Positions 18,258 to 25,620 are shown, counted from the first letter of the stretch. The stretch: DNA of 64,000 nt from Flavobacterium sp. CECT 9288 (GCF_918731615.1 NZ_OU957226.1:2729501-2793500); one strand, 5' to 3'. The notes: a model not told the origin generated them from the sequence alone. A program made the numbers and translations.

Positions 18258-18768
18258 CGTATTTGCTTTCTAGTAGGTTTGTTCTATTTTTTAATCCATC
18301 AGTTCCAAATAATGAAACTTGATTAAAATGTGAAGTCATTAAGGCAATCACATTTTTTTCCTTCGGCGTTAATTCTTCAAAATTATTGACAAAATCAACA
18401 AGAATACCTTTGTTAATTATTGAAATTCTTTGTTGATTTAATAATGATTTATCAATTATACCGTAGGAGGCAATGCAATTAAGTGCAGCTTGTTGATAAG
18501 GTCTGATTTTTTCAAAAATCTTTCTATTCTCTGGTATACGTTCATAAGGATTATTATAATCTTTAATAAACTCTTTTCTGATTCTTCTAATATCTGATTC
18601 GTTTTGTTTTAAACGTATATCGTGAATTTTACTTGGGAAAAGCAAGTAAAAATCCCATATTCTAACTCTTTCAATTTCTAAAATTGTTTCATTTTCAAAT
18701 TTATTTAGAAAATGAAGAAGTCTAAAAATAGTATGATAGAGGTCAAAAGCTTGATTATATACTATCAT
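18250..18768 (-). CDS. Probable ABC-three-component middle component
   Basis: 172 residues, all helical in appearance, with no signal peptide. The start MIVYNQAFDLYHTIFRLLHFL and the later WDFYLLFP and NALLNQ-like QQRISIINKGILVDF segments resemble the middle-component proteins that sit between effector and ATPase in ABC-3C operons. The assignment rests on size, position and this resemblance, not on a catalytic motif. Its overlaps with the neighbours on both sides (14 bp upstream gene, 8 bp ATPase) show strict co-translation. It probably bridges effector and ATPase. Confidence 0.6.
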   Translation of the reverse strand: MIVYNQAFDLYHTIFRLLHFLNKFENETILEIERVRIWDFYLLFPSKIHDIRLKQNESDIRRIRKEFIKDYNNPYERIPENRKIFEKIRPYQQAALNCIASYGIIDKSLLNQQRISIINKGILVDFVNNFEELTPKEKNVIALMTSHFNQVSLFGTDGLKNRTNLLESKYDA

Positions 18769-19333
18769 AATTTTTCCAATTTAAGTGACATTGCCCTGTT
18801 AAGTAATAAACCATACCAAAAATATCGTCAGCATTATAATTTAAAACTTCATCATTTTCTCCCTCTATATTTATTAAATCAAGAACTGGTTGAACAACTT
18901 TTATAACTACTTCTTTTAGAATTTCGTCCTTTGTTGCTTCTCCATTTACTAATGGCAAAACAAACGCTTCAAAGTCCATTTTAATTTTACCGAATAATTG
19001 GCAATCTATCCACTGTGCAGATTCAAAAAACTTATTAAGTTCAAGACGTTTAGCAAATTTTTCTTTTTTTCGAGTAGCTTCAATAATCTCACTTTCTTTA
19101 AAGCCACCATCTTGAAGTTTTGTTGGCATATCAATACCATCACGACTTGTTAGATAATATTTTAATGATTCCATAATACCCTCATATCTTTCATCACTTG
19201 CAACTTCTTTATTTAGTTTTTCAAATCGTTTAGCAAACCTTGTTTGTTTTATTAAATAAATTGGAGCTTGATTGACGCCAATGTTTAATTGATTCTGAAT
19301 TTGATTACTATTATTGTCTATATTCTGACTCAT
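18755..19333 (-). CDS. ABC-three-component C-terminal-domain protein
   Basis: 192 residues. It opens with an Asn-rich stretch (NIDNNSNQIQNQLNIG) and continues as a helical domain (FAKRFEKLNKEVASDERYEG, MPTKLQDGGFKESEI, WIDCQLFGKIKMDFE, then MVYYLTGQCHLNW) like the C-terminal domain that usually ends ABC-3C effectors. Here it is a free polypeptide. The upstream small gene ends in a matching Asn/Gly-rich stretch, and the two overlap by one base (TAATG), so together they look like one effector split in its linker. No enzyme motif is visible. Confidence 0.6.
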   Translation of the reverse strand: MSQNIDNNSNQIQNQLNIGVNQAPIYLIKQTRFAKRFEKLNKEVASDERYEGIMESLKYYLTSRDGIDMPTKLQDGGFKESEIIEATRKKEKFAKRLELNKFFESAQWIDCQLFGKIKMDFEAFVLPLVNGEATKDEILKEVVIKVVQPVLDLINIEGENDEVLNYNADDIFGMVYYLTGQCHLNWKNYDSI

Positions 19334-19695
19334 TACATCTGAATATTTCCTGTGTTATGTTGAATATTAATTTGCTTTTCTATTTCTCCATTGTTGTTAA
19401 TGTTTTGTTGATAATAAAAATTTAAATTCTTTTGTCCTTTTTCTACAGCTTTCTCAAGTTCTTGTTTGAAAATATTGTCTTTGCTTATTACTTCTAATAA
19501 AAGGTTGGATAACTTGTCTCTTTCTTCTTTTATGTTAACATCAATTAAAAATTCAGTTTCTTTGTCTTTTGTGAAAGGTTTTTTGATTAATTTCCATATA
19601 TCTTCTCCAATTCCTTCTGCAATACTTTCTCCTGTTTTAAGTAGGTAAGGTGTTGCTAATGAAATGGCTGTTGTAATTAATGTTATTGGTTCCAT
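19333..19695 (-). CDS. Small hydrophobic-N-terminus protein, candidate split effector of the ABC-3C system
   Basis: 120 residues. Residues 4-20 (ITLITTAISLATPYLLK) form a hydrophobic or amphipathic helix, followed by a second helix GIGEDIWKLIKKPF and a Lys/Glu-rich body. The tail (NINNNGEIEKQINIQHNTGN) repeats an N-I/N-G pattern that continues at the start of the next protein. First gene of the operon, with no enzymatic signature; a membrane-active toxin is one reading, an adaptor another. I do not recognise it with certainty. Translation of the next gene is coupled (TAATG). Confidence 0.55.
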   Translation of the reverse strand: MEPITLITTAISLATPYLLKTGESIAEGIGEDIWKLIKKPFTKDKETEFLIDVNIKEERDKLSNLLLEVISKDNIFKQELEKAVEKGQKNLNFYYQQNINNNGEIEKQINIQHNTGNIQM

Positions 19696-19906
19696 ATTGT
19701 CTGTTTGTTTTTTATTATGTAGTTTTTTAAGATTGCATATAACTAATCAATATGTTTTATGAAACAAATCCAATCTTTCCTAATATAGATAGCTTCATAC
19801 CATTTCAATAGCTCTTATTTCTACGAAAATAATCATAATAATTTTCTTAACAATAGAAATCTTCCAATAACTTACAAATCCGAAAACTAGTAATACATAC
19901 TACAAA

Positions 19907-19936
19907 AAAAGCCCAAGAATAAAATCTTAGGCTTTT
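19907..19936. terminator. Hairpin with flanking A- and T-runs
   Basis: Arms AAAAGCCCAAGA / TCTTAGGCTTTT pair at 11 of 12 positions. It lies between der and the ABC-3C operon start, 26 nt from the der terminator proper. Confidence 0.55.
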
Positions 19937-19954
19937 GGTATCTGCTAAAACAAA

Positions 19955-19981
19955 AAAACCACTTCGTTACAAAGTGGTTTT
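19955..19981 (-). terminator. Terminator of der
   Basis: Arms AAAACCACTT / AAGTGGTTTT are perfect over 10 bp with an A-run on the left, 7 bp after the der stop. Confidence 0.75.
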
Positions 19982-19987
19982 CTAGTT

Positions 19988-21298
19988 TTATTTCTCTCTA
20001 ATATAAATATCAATTGGCACTCCTGAAAAATCCCAATTTTCTCTAATTTTATTTTCAAGGTAACGTTTGTACGGTTCCTTAACATATTGTGGCATGTTGG
20101 CAAAAAATACAAACTGAGGCGTTTGTGTAGGCAACTGCATGCAATATTTAATTTTTACATATTTCCCTTTGGTAGCTGGTGGCGGATAGGCCTCAATTAC
20201 CTTAAGCATGAATTCGTTAAATTTAGAAGTCGCAATACGCTGCTGTCTGTTTTCATACACTTTTACCGTTGCTTCTAATGCTTTTAGCAAACGCTGCTTG
20301 GTCAAAGCCGAAACAAAAAGAATTGGCACATCCGTAAACGGCATTAATTCTTTCTTGATTTTCTCTTCGTAATCGCGGGTTGACATGGTATCTTTTTCAA
20401 CCAAATCCCATTTGTTTACCAAGATTACAACACCTTTGCGGTTTTTTTCGGCCAACCAAAAAATACTTTGGTCTTGTCCTTCAAATCCACGCGTGGCGTC
20501 AATGACAAGGATACAAATATCAGCATGTTCAATAGCACGTACAGAACGCATTACCGAGTAAAATTCTAAATCTTCCTTAACCTTAGCCTTACGACGAATT
20601 CCCGCAGTATCCACCAAGTTAAATTCAAACCCAAAACGGTCAAACTTCGTATCAATAGCATCACGCGTAGTACCCGCAATGTCCGTAACCATAAAACGTT
20701 CTTTACCAATCAAGGCATTGATAAAACTTGATTTACCAGCATTTGGTCGCCCAACTACTGCAAAACGTGGCAATACCACTTCCTCTTGAACCGGTTCTGG
20801 TTTTACTGGAAAAGCATCAATTAAGGCATCCAATAAATCTCCTGTTCCACTACCTGATATACTCGCAAACGTATAGTATTCACCTAAACCTAAGTTGTAA
20901 AACTCTAAGGCATCTTTCTCACGCATGGCGTTGTCTACCTTGTTTACCGCCAGCAAAACCGGCTTAGTCACTTTACGCAACAAGCGCGCCACAACATCAT
21001 CCATAGGCGTAATGCCTTCCTCAACATCAACCACAAAAATGATTACATCGGCCTCATCAATAGCCAGTTCAACTTGCTTGCGGATCTCGCCCTCAAACAC
21101 GTCATCAGAACCTTTTATGTAACCACCAGTATCAATTACAGAAAATTCTTTTCCGTTCCACTCGCTTTTACCATAGTTTCTATCGCGGGTCACCCCAGAT
21201 ACTGAATCTACAATAGCTTCTCTTCTTTGTATCAGCCTATTAAAAAGGGTCGATTTCCCCACATTAGGTCTTCCTACTATCGCAACAATGTTATTCAT
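19988..21298 (-). CDS. der: Ribosome biogenesis GTPase Der
   Basis: GTPase with two consecutive G domains that matures the 50S subunit. 436 residues from the ATG at 21298, the usual length. The first G1 motif is GRPNVGKST at residues 8-16, with DTGGY and NKVD; the second is GRPNAGKSS near 185, with DTAGI and NKWD. The C-terminal KH-like domain contains [16 protein letters not shown] and ends IYIREK. The frame continues upstream to 21445 but those 49 residues are unconserved and run through the promoter at 21352-21382. Confidence 0.97.
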   Translation of the reverse strand: MNNIVAIVGRPNVGKSTLFNRLIQRREAIVDSVSGVTRDRNYGKSEWNGKEFSVIDTGGYIKGSDDVFEGEIRKQVELAIDEADVIIFVVDVEEGITPMDDVVARLLRKVTKPVLLAVNKVDNAMREKDALEFYNLGLGEYYTFASISGSGTGDLLDALIDAFPVKPEPVQEEVVLPRFAVVGRPNAGKSSFINALIGKERFMVTDIAGTTRDAIDTKFDRFGFEFNLVDTAGIRRKAKVKEDLEFYSVMRSVRAIEHADICILVIDATRGFEGQDQSIFWLAEKNRKGVVILVNKWDLVEKDTMSTRDYEEKIKKELMPFTDVPILFVSALTKQRLLKALEATVKVYENRQQRIATSKFNEFMLKVIEAYPPPATKGKYVKIKYCMQLPTQTPQFVFFANMPQYVKEPYKRYLENKIRENWDFSGVPIDIYIREK

Positions 21299-21351
21299 AA
21301 TATAATTTGAAAATTCGTTTTTCCGAAACCTTATTTTTCCGTTTCGGGTGG

Positions 21352-21382
21352 CAAAGGTAGTGTTTAAAAGCGTGATTATCAA
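21352..21382 (-). promoter_or_regulatory. Promoter of der
   Basis: On the minus strand TAcCTTTG-type -7 element TACCTTTG (21352-21359) with TTG at 21380-21382, spacer 20 bp. Fixes the der start at 21298. Confidence 0.65.
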
Positions 21383-21468
21383 TTTTTTTCGAATATTAGC
21401 CACATTAGCAAAACCTAACCACCTCATCTTCAAAACAAAACTCACAACCGTACCACTACCCTATGTAT

Positions 21469-21678
21469 TTATTCGTTCTTCGAATATTCTAAAATATCGC
21501 CTGGCTGGCAATCTAAGGCTTTACAAATAGCTTCCAAAGTACTAAACCGAACCGCCTTAGCCTTTCCTGTTTTTAATATGGATAAATTTGACAAGGTTAA
21601 ATCCACCTTCTCCGAAAGCTCGTTCAATGACATCTTCCGCTTGGCCATCATCACATCTAGGTTTACAATTATTGCCAT
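21469..21678 (-). CDS. XRE-family helix-turn-helix regulator
   Basis: 69 residues forming little more than one Cro/C1-type helix-turn-helix (MSLNELSEKVDLTLSNLSIL, then FSTLEAICKALDCQPGDIL, of the YozG kind). It follows the DUF2975 gene by 3 bp. XRE/DUF2975 pairs are common and the regulator usually controls its own unit; the palindrome in the shared promoter (22263-22280) is the likely target. No toxin-like feature is present, so this is not read as a toxin-antitoxin pair. Confidence 0.9.
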   Translation of the reverse strand: MAIIVNLDVMMAKRKMSLNELSEKVDLTLSNLSILKTGKAKAVRFSTLEAICKALDCQPGDILEYSKNE

Positions 21679-21681
21679 AAC

Positions 21682-22230
21682 TTAAATGGTTAGTTCGTTT
21701 TCTTGCTGCATTTCGATTCCCTTTTTTATAATTTGCCCAATTACCAATAAAATGACACTCGTAAACCACCACACATCACCACCACCAAAACTTAAATCGG
21801 CAACATTAGGCATTTGTAGTCCGCCTTTAATTAAATTCTGTGTAAAGCCTGCTCCCCACAAAGAAAAAAGCCCGATTCCAAAAGAAATAGTAGCCACCAA
21901 ATCAATAAATTTCTTCAAAGAATCATTAAAAGGCTGCGCCAAATTGATTTTTTTATTGTGAAAAACTAGTACAATAGTATAAAACAAGATCGCTTTCAAC
22001 ACCGCAACAATACACATTAAAACAGTCAAAGTCACATAATGCGACTGGTTGAAGTAATACAAAGCTTCCAAATCAACCTCTGTCCAAAACTTACTTGCCC
22101 CAGCTGGATTGAGCAGCAACGTAAAAACAGTGTTGAAAATAAAGCCACCCGCCTGGATGCACAGCCCCACAAAAATAATCCAAGATACCACTTGCAGTAC
22201 TTTAAAAACAAAATTGGTTTTTCTAGACAT
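21682..22230 (-). CDS. DUF2975 domain-containing membrane protein
   Basis: 182 residues with four predicted membrane segments: about 10-32 (VLQVVSWIIFVGLCIQAGGF), 65-87 (VTLTVLMCIVAVLKAILFYTIVLVF), 110-128 (LVATISFGIGLFSLWGAGF) and 152-168 (WFTSVILLVIGQII). Length and layout fit DUF2975. Role unknown; the family typically pairs with a small XRE regulator, as here with 3 bp between. It is the promoter-proximal gene of the unit. Confidence 0.85.
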   Translation of the reverse strand: MSRKTNFVFKVLQVVSWIIFVGLCIQAGGFIFNTVFTLLLNPAGASKFWTEVDLEALYYFNQSHYVTLTVLMCIVAVLKAILFYTIVLVFHNKKINLAQPFNDSLKKFIDLVATISFGIGLFSLWGAGFTQNLIKGGLQMPNVADLSFGGGDVWWFTSVILLVIGQIIKKGIEMQQENELTI

Positions 22231-22256
22231 GATACAAAGTATTTAAAATTAAAACA

Positions 22257-22285
22257 CAAATATATCAATATTTATTGATAAACAA
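22257..22285 (-). promoter_or_regulatory. DUF2975/XRE promoter with an embedded palindromic operator
   Basis: Minus-strand -7 element TATATTTG (22257-22264) and TTG at 22283-22285, spacer 18 bp. Within the spacer lies TATCAATA-TT-TATTGATA (22263-22280), perfect 8-bp arms. A protein bound there would block the polymerase, so autorepression by the XRE protein is the simple reading. A TTATCAAAATATTTTTATCG half-match follows at 22300-22320. Confidence 0.6.
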
Positions 22286-22333
22286 TAAAAATACATCATT
22301 TATCAAAATATTTTTATCGCTTTTAAAGTCTTT

Positions 22334-22477
22334 AGGAGCTATTCCAGCACTACAATACAACTCCTCGCGCCTCAAGGAGCTGTTGCAAAGCCCGTGCAGG
22401 AGCTTCCTTTGGTCGCTCTGCACGCGCAGCAACAGCATCCTTTTTTTCGCTGCGGGGTTTCCTTTTCGCTCTGGGCT
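22334..22477 (-). repeat. Dispersed intergenic repeat, copy C (inverted)
   Basis: Read on the minus strand it shows AGCCCAGAGCG, GGAAACC, the core AGCGACCAAAGGAAGCTC (22400-22417) and the closing GGAATAGCTCCT, the same order as copies A and B. It is noticeably more GC-rich than its surroundings and contains a GCTGTTGC...GCAACAGC inverted repeat. The plus-strand frame through it is not a gene. Confidence 0.6.
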
Positions 22478-22560
22478 AAAAAAAAATCAGTACAAGAGAC
22501 TAACTCTAGTACTGATTTTAAATATTGCATTTAAATGAAAACTAAAAAATTACCATCAAT

Positions 22561-22689
22561 TCACTCCTCACCTCTCACTTTTCACTTCTCACCTCTCACT
22601 CCTAACTTTTCAATTCTCACTTTTCACTTCTCACTTTTCACTTCTCACTTTTCACCTCTCACCTCTCACCTCTCACCTCTCACTCCTCA
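22561..22689 (-). repeat. Degenerate heptamer array (TCACYTY, complement of GTGARRT)
   Basis: Eighteen or so 7-bp units such as TCACCTC, TCACTTT and TCACTTC, running up to the era stop codon. Same family as 9484-9567 but with mixed units, suggesting an older array. Confidence 0.85.
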
Positions 22690-23571
22690 CTATTGATTAT
22701 ACCCAAAACGCTTCAACATATTCGCGTTACTTCTCCAGTTTTTGTTCACTTTTACGTAAAGCTCAATGTGAATTTGTTTTCCAAAGAACTTCTCTAAATC
22801 TTCACGCGCCTCAGTTCCTACCTTTTTTAAAGCGGCACCTTTATGACCAATCACAATTCCTTTTTGAGTTTCGCGTTCCACCATAATCAAAGAACGAATG
22901 CGAATGATATTATCGTCTTCAAAAAATTCTTCGGTAACAATTTCAACTGCGTACGGAATCTCTTTGCTATAATTCAACAAGATTTTTTCACGAATGGTTT
23001 CATTCACAAAAAAACGCTCTGGCTTATCCGTCAACTGATCCTTTGGGTAATACGCAGGCGACTCTGGCAAAAGTGTAATGATTCTTTGAAAAACCTCAGG
23101 GACATTAAAATTTTGCAACGCTGATATTGGATATATTTCAGCATTCGGCACTTTCTCTGTCCAAAAAGCCACTTGTTGCTCTAATTGTTCTTGGTTCGAA
23201 TTGTCAATTTTATTAAGCAATAACAAAACTGGAATTTTCGAGTGGATGATTTTATTAAAAAACGCTTCATCCTTAAGTTCCTGCTCCCCTATTTCGACCA
23301 TGTAAATCAACACATCAGCATCTTCAAAAGCCGATTTCACGAAGTTCATCATTGATTCCTGCATTTCGTAGGCAGGCTTAATGATTCCTGGCGTATCCGA
23401 TAAGATCATTTGAAAATCCTCACCGTTTACAATACCTAGAATTCTATGACGAGTTGTTTGTGCTTTTGATGTAATAATTGATAATCGCTCTCCAACAAAG
23501 GCATTCATTAATGTTGATTTACCAACATTTGGATTCCCGATGATGTTTACAAAACCTGCTTTATGTGACAT
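22690..23571 (-). CDS. era: GTPase Era
   Basis: 293 residues, normal for Era, which binds the 3' end of 16S rRNA and helps mature the 30S subunit. The G1 motif is GNPNVGKST at residues 12-20, G3 is DTPGI, G4 NKID. The C-terminal KH domain is present ([30 protein letters not shown]). The stop codon directly abuts a heptamer repeat array. Upstream, a -7 element lies at 23592-23599. Confidence 0.97.
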   Translation of the reverse strand: MSHKAGFVNIIGNPNVGKSTLMNAFVGERLSIITSKAQTTRHRILGIVNGEDFQMILSDTPGIIKPAYEMQESMMNFVKSAFEDADVLIYMVEIGEQELKDEAFFNKIIHSKIPVLLLLNKIDNSNQEQLEQQVAFWTEKVPNAEIYPISALQNFNVPEVFQRIITLLPESPAYYPKDQLTDKPERFFVNETIREKILLNYSKEIPYAVEIVTEEFFEDDNIIRIRSLIMVERETQKGIVIGHKGAALKKVGTEAREDLEKFFGKQIHIELYVKVNKNWRSNANMLKRFGYNQ

Positions 23572-23591
23572 TTCTACTAAAATTTATGCCA

Positions 23592-23599
23592 CAAAGGTA
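23592..23599 (-). promoter_or_regulatory. -7 element TACCTTTG of era
   Basis: Exact TAnnTTTG on the minus strand, 20 bp before the era start codon. No TTG at the proper -33 distance. Confidence 0.45.
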
Positions 23600-23646
23600 G
23601 TCATATCAAGTGAATAGACGAAATAAAACATTTTTTTAAAATAATG

Positions 23647-23677
23647 TTGTGAAATGCAGAAATTGATTGTATCTTTG
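23647..23677 (+). promoter_or_regulatory. Promoter of the initiator-tRNA array
   Basis: TTG at 23647-23649, 20-bp spacer, then TATCTTTG at 23670-23677 followed by CACCCG. It is one of the best consensus matches in the window. The first unit it meets (23690) is a damaged tRNA copy. Confidence 0.65.
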
Positions 23678-23689
23678 CACCCGAAACAA

Positions 23690-23752
23690 CGCGGGATAGA
23701 GCAGTAATGCTTTCGTAGGGTTTCATATTCGCCACGGCGGACACAAGTTCTG
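23690..23752 (+). pseudogene. Chimeric tRNA-fMet copy 1
   Basis: Begins CGCGGGATAGAGCAGTA like the intact genes, then diverges (ATGCTTTCGTAGGGTT), regains TTTCAT, and then carries TTCGCCACGGCGGA (23728-23741) where the intact gene has its anticodon 3' stem, followed by CACAAGTTC and loss of the acceptor 3' strand. It cannot fold as a tRNA. Confidence 0.65.
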
Positions 23753-23773
23753 AAACATTGATTAAAAATATAT

Positions 23774-23846
23774 CGCGGGATAGAGCAGTAGGCAGCTCGT
23801 CGGGCTCATAACCCGAAGGTCACAGGTTCGAGTCCTGTTCCCGCTA
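23774..23846 (+). tRNA. tRNA-fMet (CAT), initiator, copy 1
   Basis: 73 nt fold as a cloverleaf: acceptor CGCGGGA / TCCCGCT with an unpaired C1-T72 and discriminator A73, D-arm GAGC...GCTC, anticodon stem TCGGG / CCCGA around CTCATAA, T-arm ACAGG TTCGAGT CCTGT. The unpaired 1-72 position and three G-C pairs next to the anticodon loop mark it as the initiator. CCA is not encoded. Identical to the copy at 23977. Confidence 0.95.
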
Positions 23847-23881
23847 CTAAGTTAGTTTTACTGAGATTACAAAACGCACAT

Positions 23882-23946
23882 CGCGGGATAGAGCAGTAGG
23901 CAGCTCGTCGGGCTCATATCCGCCACGGCGGACACAGGTTCAAAAA
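23882..23946 (+). pseudogene. Chimeric tRNA-fMet copy 2
   Basis: Identical to the intact genes from CGCGGG through the anticodon CAT, then TCCGCCACGGCGGA (23919-23932) replaces the 11 nt AACCCGAAGGT, then CACAGGTTC resumes for nine bases before the homology ends. Acceptor and T-arm 3' strands are missing. Confidence 0.75.
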
Positions 23947-23976
23947 TGTAATCTTATTGAAAATACAAACGCACAT

Positions 23977-24049
23977 CGCGGGATAGAGCAGTAGGCAGCT
24001 CGTCGGGCTCATAACCCGAAGGTCACAGGTTCGAGTCCTGTTCCCGCTA
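23977..24049 (+). tRNA. tRNA-fMet (CAT), initiator, copy 2
   Basis: Identical in all 73 nt to 23774-23846, with the same initiator features. Spacer sequence before it (ACAAACGCACAT) also resembles the spacer before 23882, showing tandem unit duplication of about 95-108 bp. Confidence 0.95.
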
Positions 24050-24053
24050 CTAG

Positions 24054-24083
24054 AAAAGCTTCAGAGAAATCTGAAGCTTTTTT
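24054..24083 (+). terminator. Terminator of the tRNA array
   Basis: AAAAGCTTCAGA-GAAA-TCTGAAGCTTTT: perfect 12-bp stem with a GAAA tetraloop and T-run. Near copies recur at 24567-24597 and 27684-27710. Confidence 0.9.
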
Positions 24084-24092
24084 TGTTTATCT

Positions 24093-24225
24093 TAGCTTTA
24101 ATGAAGCTTGATTCAGATTGTCGACACGAATTAGGAGGGCTCATATCCGCCACGGCGGACACAGATACGAGTCTCCACCAGTGCGAGACTACTATAAAAG
24201 CTTCAGAAAAAGCTGGTGTTTTTTG
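24093..24225 (+). repeat. Decayed copy of tRNA array tail
   Basis: TAGCTTTAATGAAGCTTGATTCAGATTG, then GGGCTCAT-A-TCCGCCACGGCGGA (24146-24159)-CACAGATACGAGTC, then ACTACTATAAAAGCTTCAG and a second hairpin-like tail AAAAAGCTGGTGTTTTTTG. The order anticodon, palindrome, T-arm fragment, CTACTA and terminator mimics the chimeric tRNA copies. Confidence 0.6.
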
Positions 24226-24244
24226 TTTTTAAAAACTTTCTATC

Positions 24245-24505
24245 ATGGATGAATTTGTGGTTTACATTTTATATTCTGAAAAATTCAATAAAAACTATAC
24301 AGGATTTACATCTAATCTCATAGAACGTTTCAAATCACATAACGTTTTAGGCACCAAAGGACACACCTTGAAATTTAGACCTTGGACTGTAATTTATGTT
24401 GAATTTTTCTCTTCTAAAGCTGAGGCCATGAAAAGAGAAAAATATTTAAAGTCAGGAATTGGCAGGGAGTTTATTAAAAATTTAATTCTCAAATTATATA
24501 ACTAG
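24245..24505 (+). CDS. Small GIY-YIG nuclease superfamily protein
   Basis: 86 residues, a single GIY-YIG domain: FVVYILYSEKFNKNYTGFTS supplies the two tyrosine strands (VYIL and YTG), RFKSHN the conserved Arg/His helix, and VEFFSSKAEAMKREKYLKSG the Glu/Lys helix with the catalytic-type Glu. This is the full length for the UPF0213/YhbQ-like short members. Such genes are multi-copy in Flavobacteria. It lies between two decayed tRNA-tail copies, and its stop codon (TAACTAG) runs into the next copy, as if inserted into the array. Confidence 0.9.
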   Translation: MDEFVVYILYSEKFNKNYTGFTSNLIERFKSHNVLGTKGHTLKFRPWTVIYVEFFSSKAEAMKREKYLKSGIGREFIKNLILKLYN

Positions 24506-24677
24506 TCGGGCTCTTATGCGCCGCGGCGGACACAGGTTCGAGTCTCCGCCACGGCGGACTACTAGGAAAGCTTCAGAGAAATCTGGAGCTTTTTTTGTTT
24601 ATCTTAGCTTTAATGAAGATTATTCAGATTGCGGAGACATTCGCACAGCATTTGAAAAGATATTCTTCGGAGAGCGA
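24506..24677 (+). repeat. Second decayed tRNA-tail copy with terminator and trailing repeat
   Basis: GTCGGGCTCTTA-TGCGCCGCGGCGGA (24517-24530)-CACAGGTTCGAGTC, a second palindrome TCCGCCACGGCGGA at 24545-24558, CTACTAG, then a terminator copy (24567-24597). From 24604 it repeats TTAGCTTTAATGAAG and continues ATTCAGATTGCGGAGAC...GATATTCTTCGGAGAGCG, which recurs at 25339-25425. Confidence 0.65.
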
Positions 24678-24680
24678 GTT

Positions 24681-25112
24681 CTATAAATCGTTAGCAGTTT
24701 CTACCTGCAAGCCATTTATAAATTCTTCTAAGCTATTAGCTACTAATTCAAAAGCATCATTTTTTGTAACCCATTCCACTTCCATTTGATATAACAAAAT
24801 TTTATCAATTGATTCTTTATCAAATGATATGCAAAATACCCAACCTCCATTATCAATAGCAAAAGGTAGTTTTTTACCCAAACCTTCTTCTTTGAATTCT
24901 TTAATAAAATCGTACATAATCCTGTAAGTTATAAATTGTGAAATTTCAAATAACTTTCCATCGTTATTTATAAACTTATTTTCCTTTACAGACAAATCAG
25001 CATACTTTGAAATAAAATCTTTAATGTTATCAGGTATTTTAATACCAGCTTCATTTTCAATTCTAATAAATTGATGTGGTAAAAACCTATCACTTAAAGT
25101 TAATTTCCTCAT
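24681..25112 (-). CDS. SMI1/KNR4 (SUKH) family protein, orphan immunity-type
   Basis: 143 residues. The SUKH pattern is visible: an N-terminal helix with IKIPDNIKDFISKYADL, strands LFEISQFI, and the signature LPFAIDNGGWVFCISF near residues 85-100 followed by DKESIDKILLY. SUKH proteins commonly act as immunity proteins against polymorphic toxins. No toxin gene lies next to it on either strand, so it is an orphan, sitting in a repeat-filled accessory zone between decayed tRNA copies. A general SUKH role outside toxin immunity is possible. Confidence 0.82.
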   Translation of the reverse strand: MRKLTLSDRFLPHQFIRIENEAGIKIPDNIKDFISKYADLSVKENKFINNDGKLFEISQFITYRIMYDFIKEFKEEGLGKKLPFAIDNGGWVFCISFDKESIDKILLYQMEVEWVTKNDAFELVANSLEEFINGLQVETANDL

Positions 25113-25620
25113 ATTTAATCACTTATTTTAGAATAATATTTTTCTAATTGGGCTGCAGCGCCTGAATGTCTCATTCCTACAGCATCATGGGTTTATGTTT
25201 AACAACCATTATTTTTTTAAATTTTCTCCTATCTTACTCTACTCCGCGAATGTCTCTGATTTCGCGTAATTTTATATTGTGTTGCACCGCAAATTCGCAG
25301 ATTATGGCATTATTTTAATCTGCGAATCTGTGGTTATATTAGATTTAATAAAGATTATTCAGATTGCGGGTGCGAAGTCGGAGACGTTCGCATAGCTTTT
25401 AATAAGATATTCTTCGGAGAGCGGGGTGTACAGACTTATTCGTTCTATCGGTATTATTTAATCTGCGGTTATCATAGATTTAATAAAGATTGATTCAGAT
25501 TACGAGTGCGAAGTCGGAGACACTCTCCACAGCTTTTTATATGACACGTTTCTGAAAGAGAGAGAACTATTACGAAAACAACACTTGAAAAGCTGGTGTT
25601 TTTTGCTTTTAAAAAAACAC
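25113..25620 (+). repeat. Gene-free stretch of overlapping decayed repeats
   Basis: No believable gene from 25113 to 25753. It holds the ACCGCAAATTCGCAGATT...AATCTGCGAATCTGTGGT hairpin relative of 2770-2823 (about 25284-25336), two copies of TTAGATTTAATAAAGATT-ATTCAGATT...GCGAAGTCGGAGAC (25339-25425 and 25474-25536, matching 24604-24677), and a terminator-like AACACTTGAAAAGCTGGTGTT at 25581-25600 with a T-run, related to 29907-29937. Confidence 0.6.

Larger units (their letters stand above)
16315..19743 (-). mobile_element. Cassette-like island: ABC-3C operon bounded by a 10-bp inverted repeat
   Basis: GTTATATGCA at 16315-16324 and its perfect complement TGCATATAAC at 19734-19743 bracket exactly one four-gene operon (16329-19695). 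The left copy is 4 bp past the last stop and the right copy 38 bp before the first start. The operon is more AT-rich and lysine/asparagine-rich than its neighbours, and it lies between unrelated housekeeping genes. No integrase or transposase is inside, so the mobility mechanism is unknown; the repeat resembles the core of integron-type sites but does not meet their consensus. Confidence 0.45.

Noticed and set aside
21469..22230. XRE/DUF2975 pair as toxin-antitoxin module
   Set aside because: The membrane protein is a four-helix DUF2975 protein without toxin features, and the regulator is promoter-distal; autoregulated membrane pair is simpler.
22275..22538. 87-residue plus-strand frame
   Set aside because: It runs across the operator region and dispersed repeat C and shows no family features.
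23882..23946. Third functional tRNA-fMet
   Set aside because: The 3' acceptor and T-arm strands are missing and the anticodon 3' stem is replaced by a palindrome.
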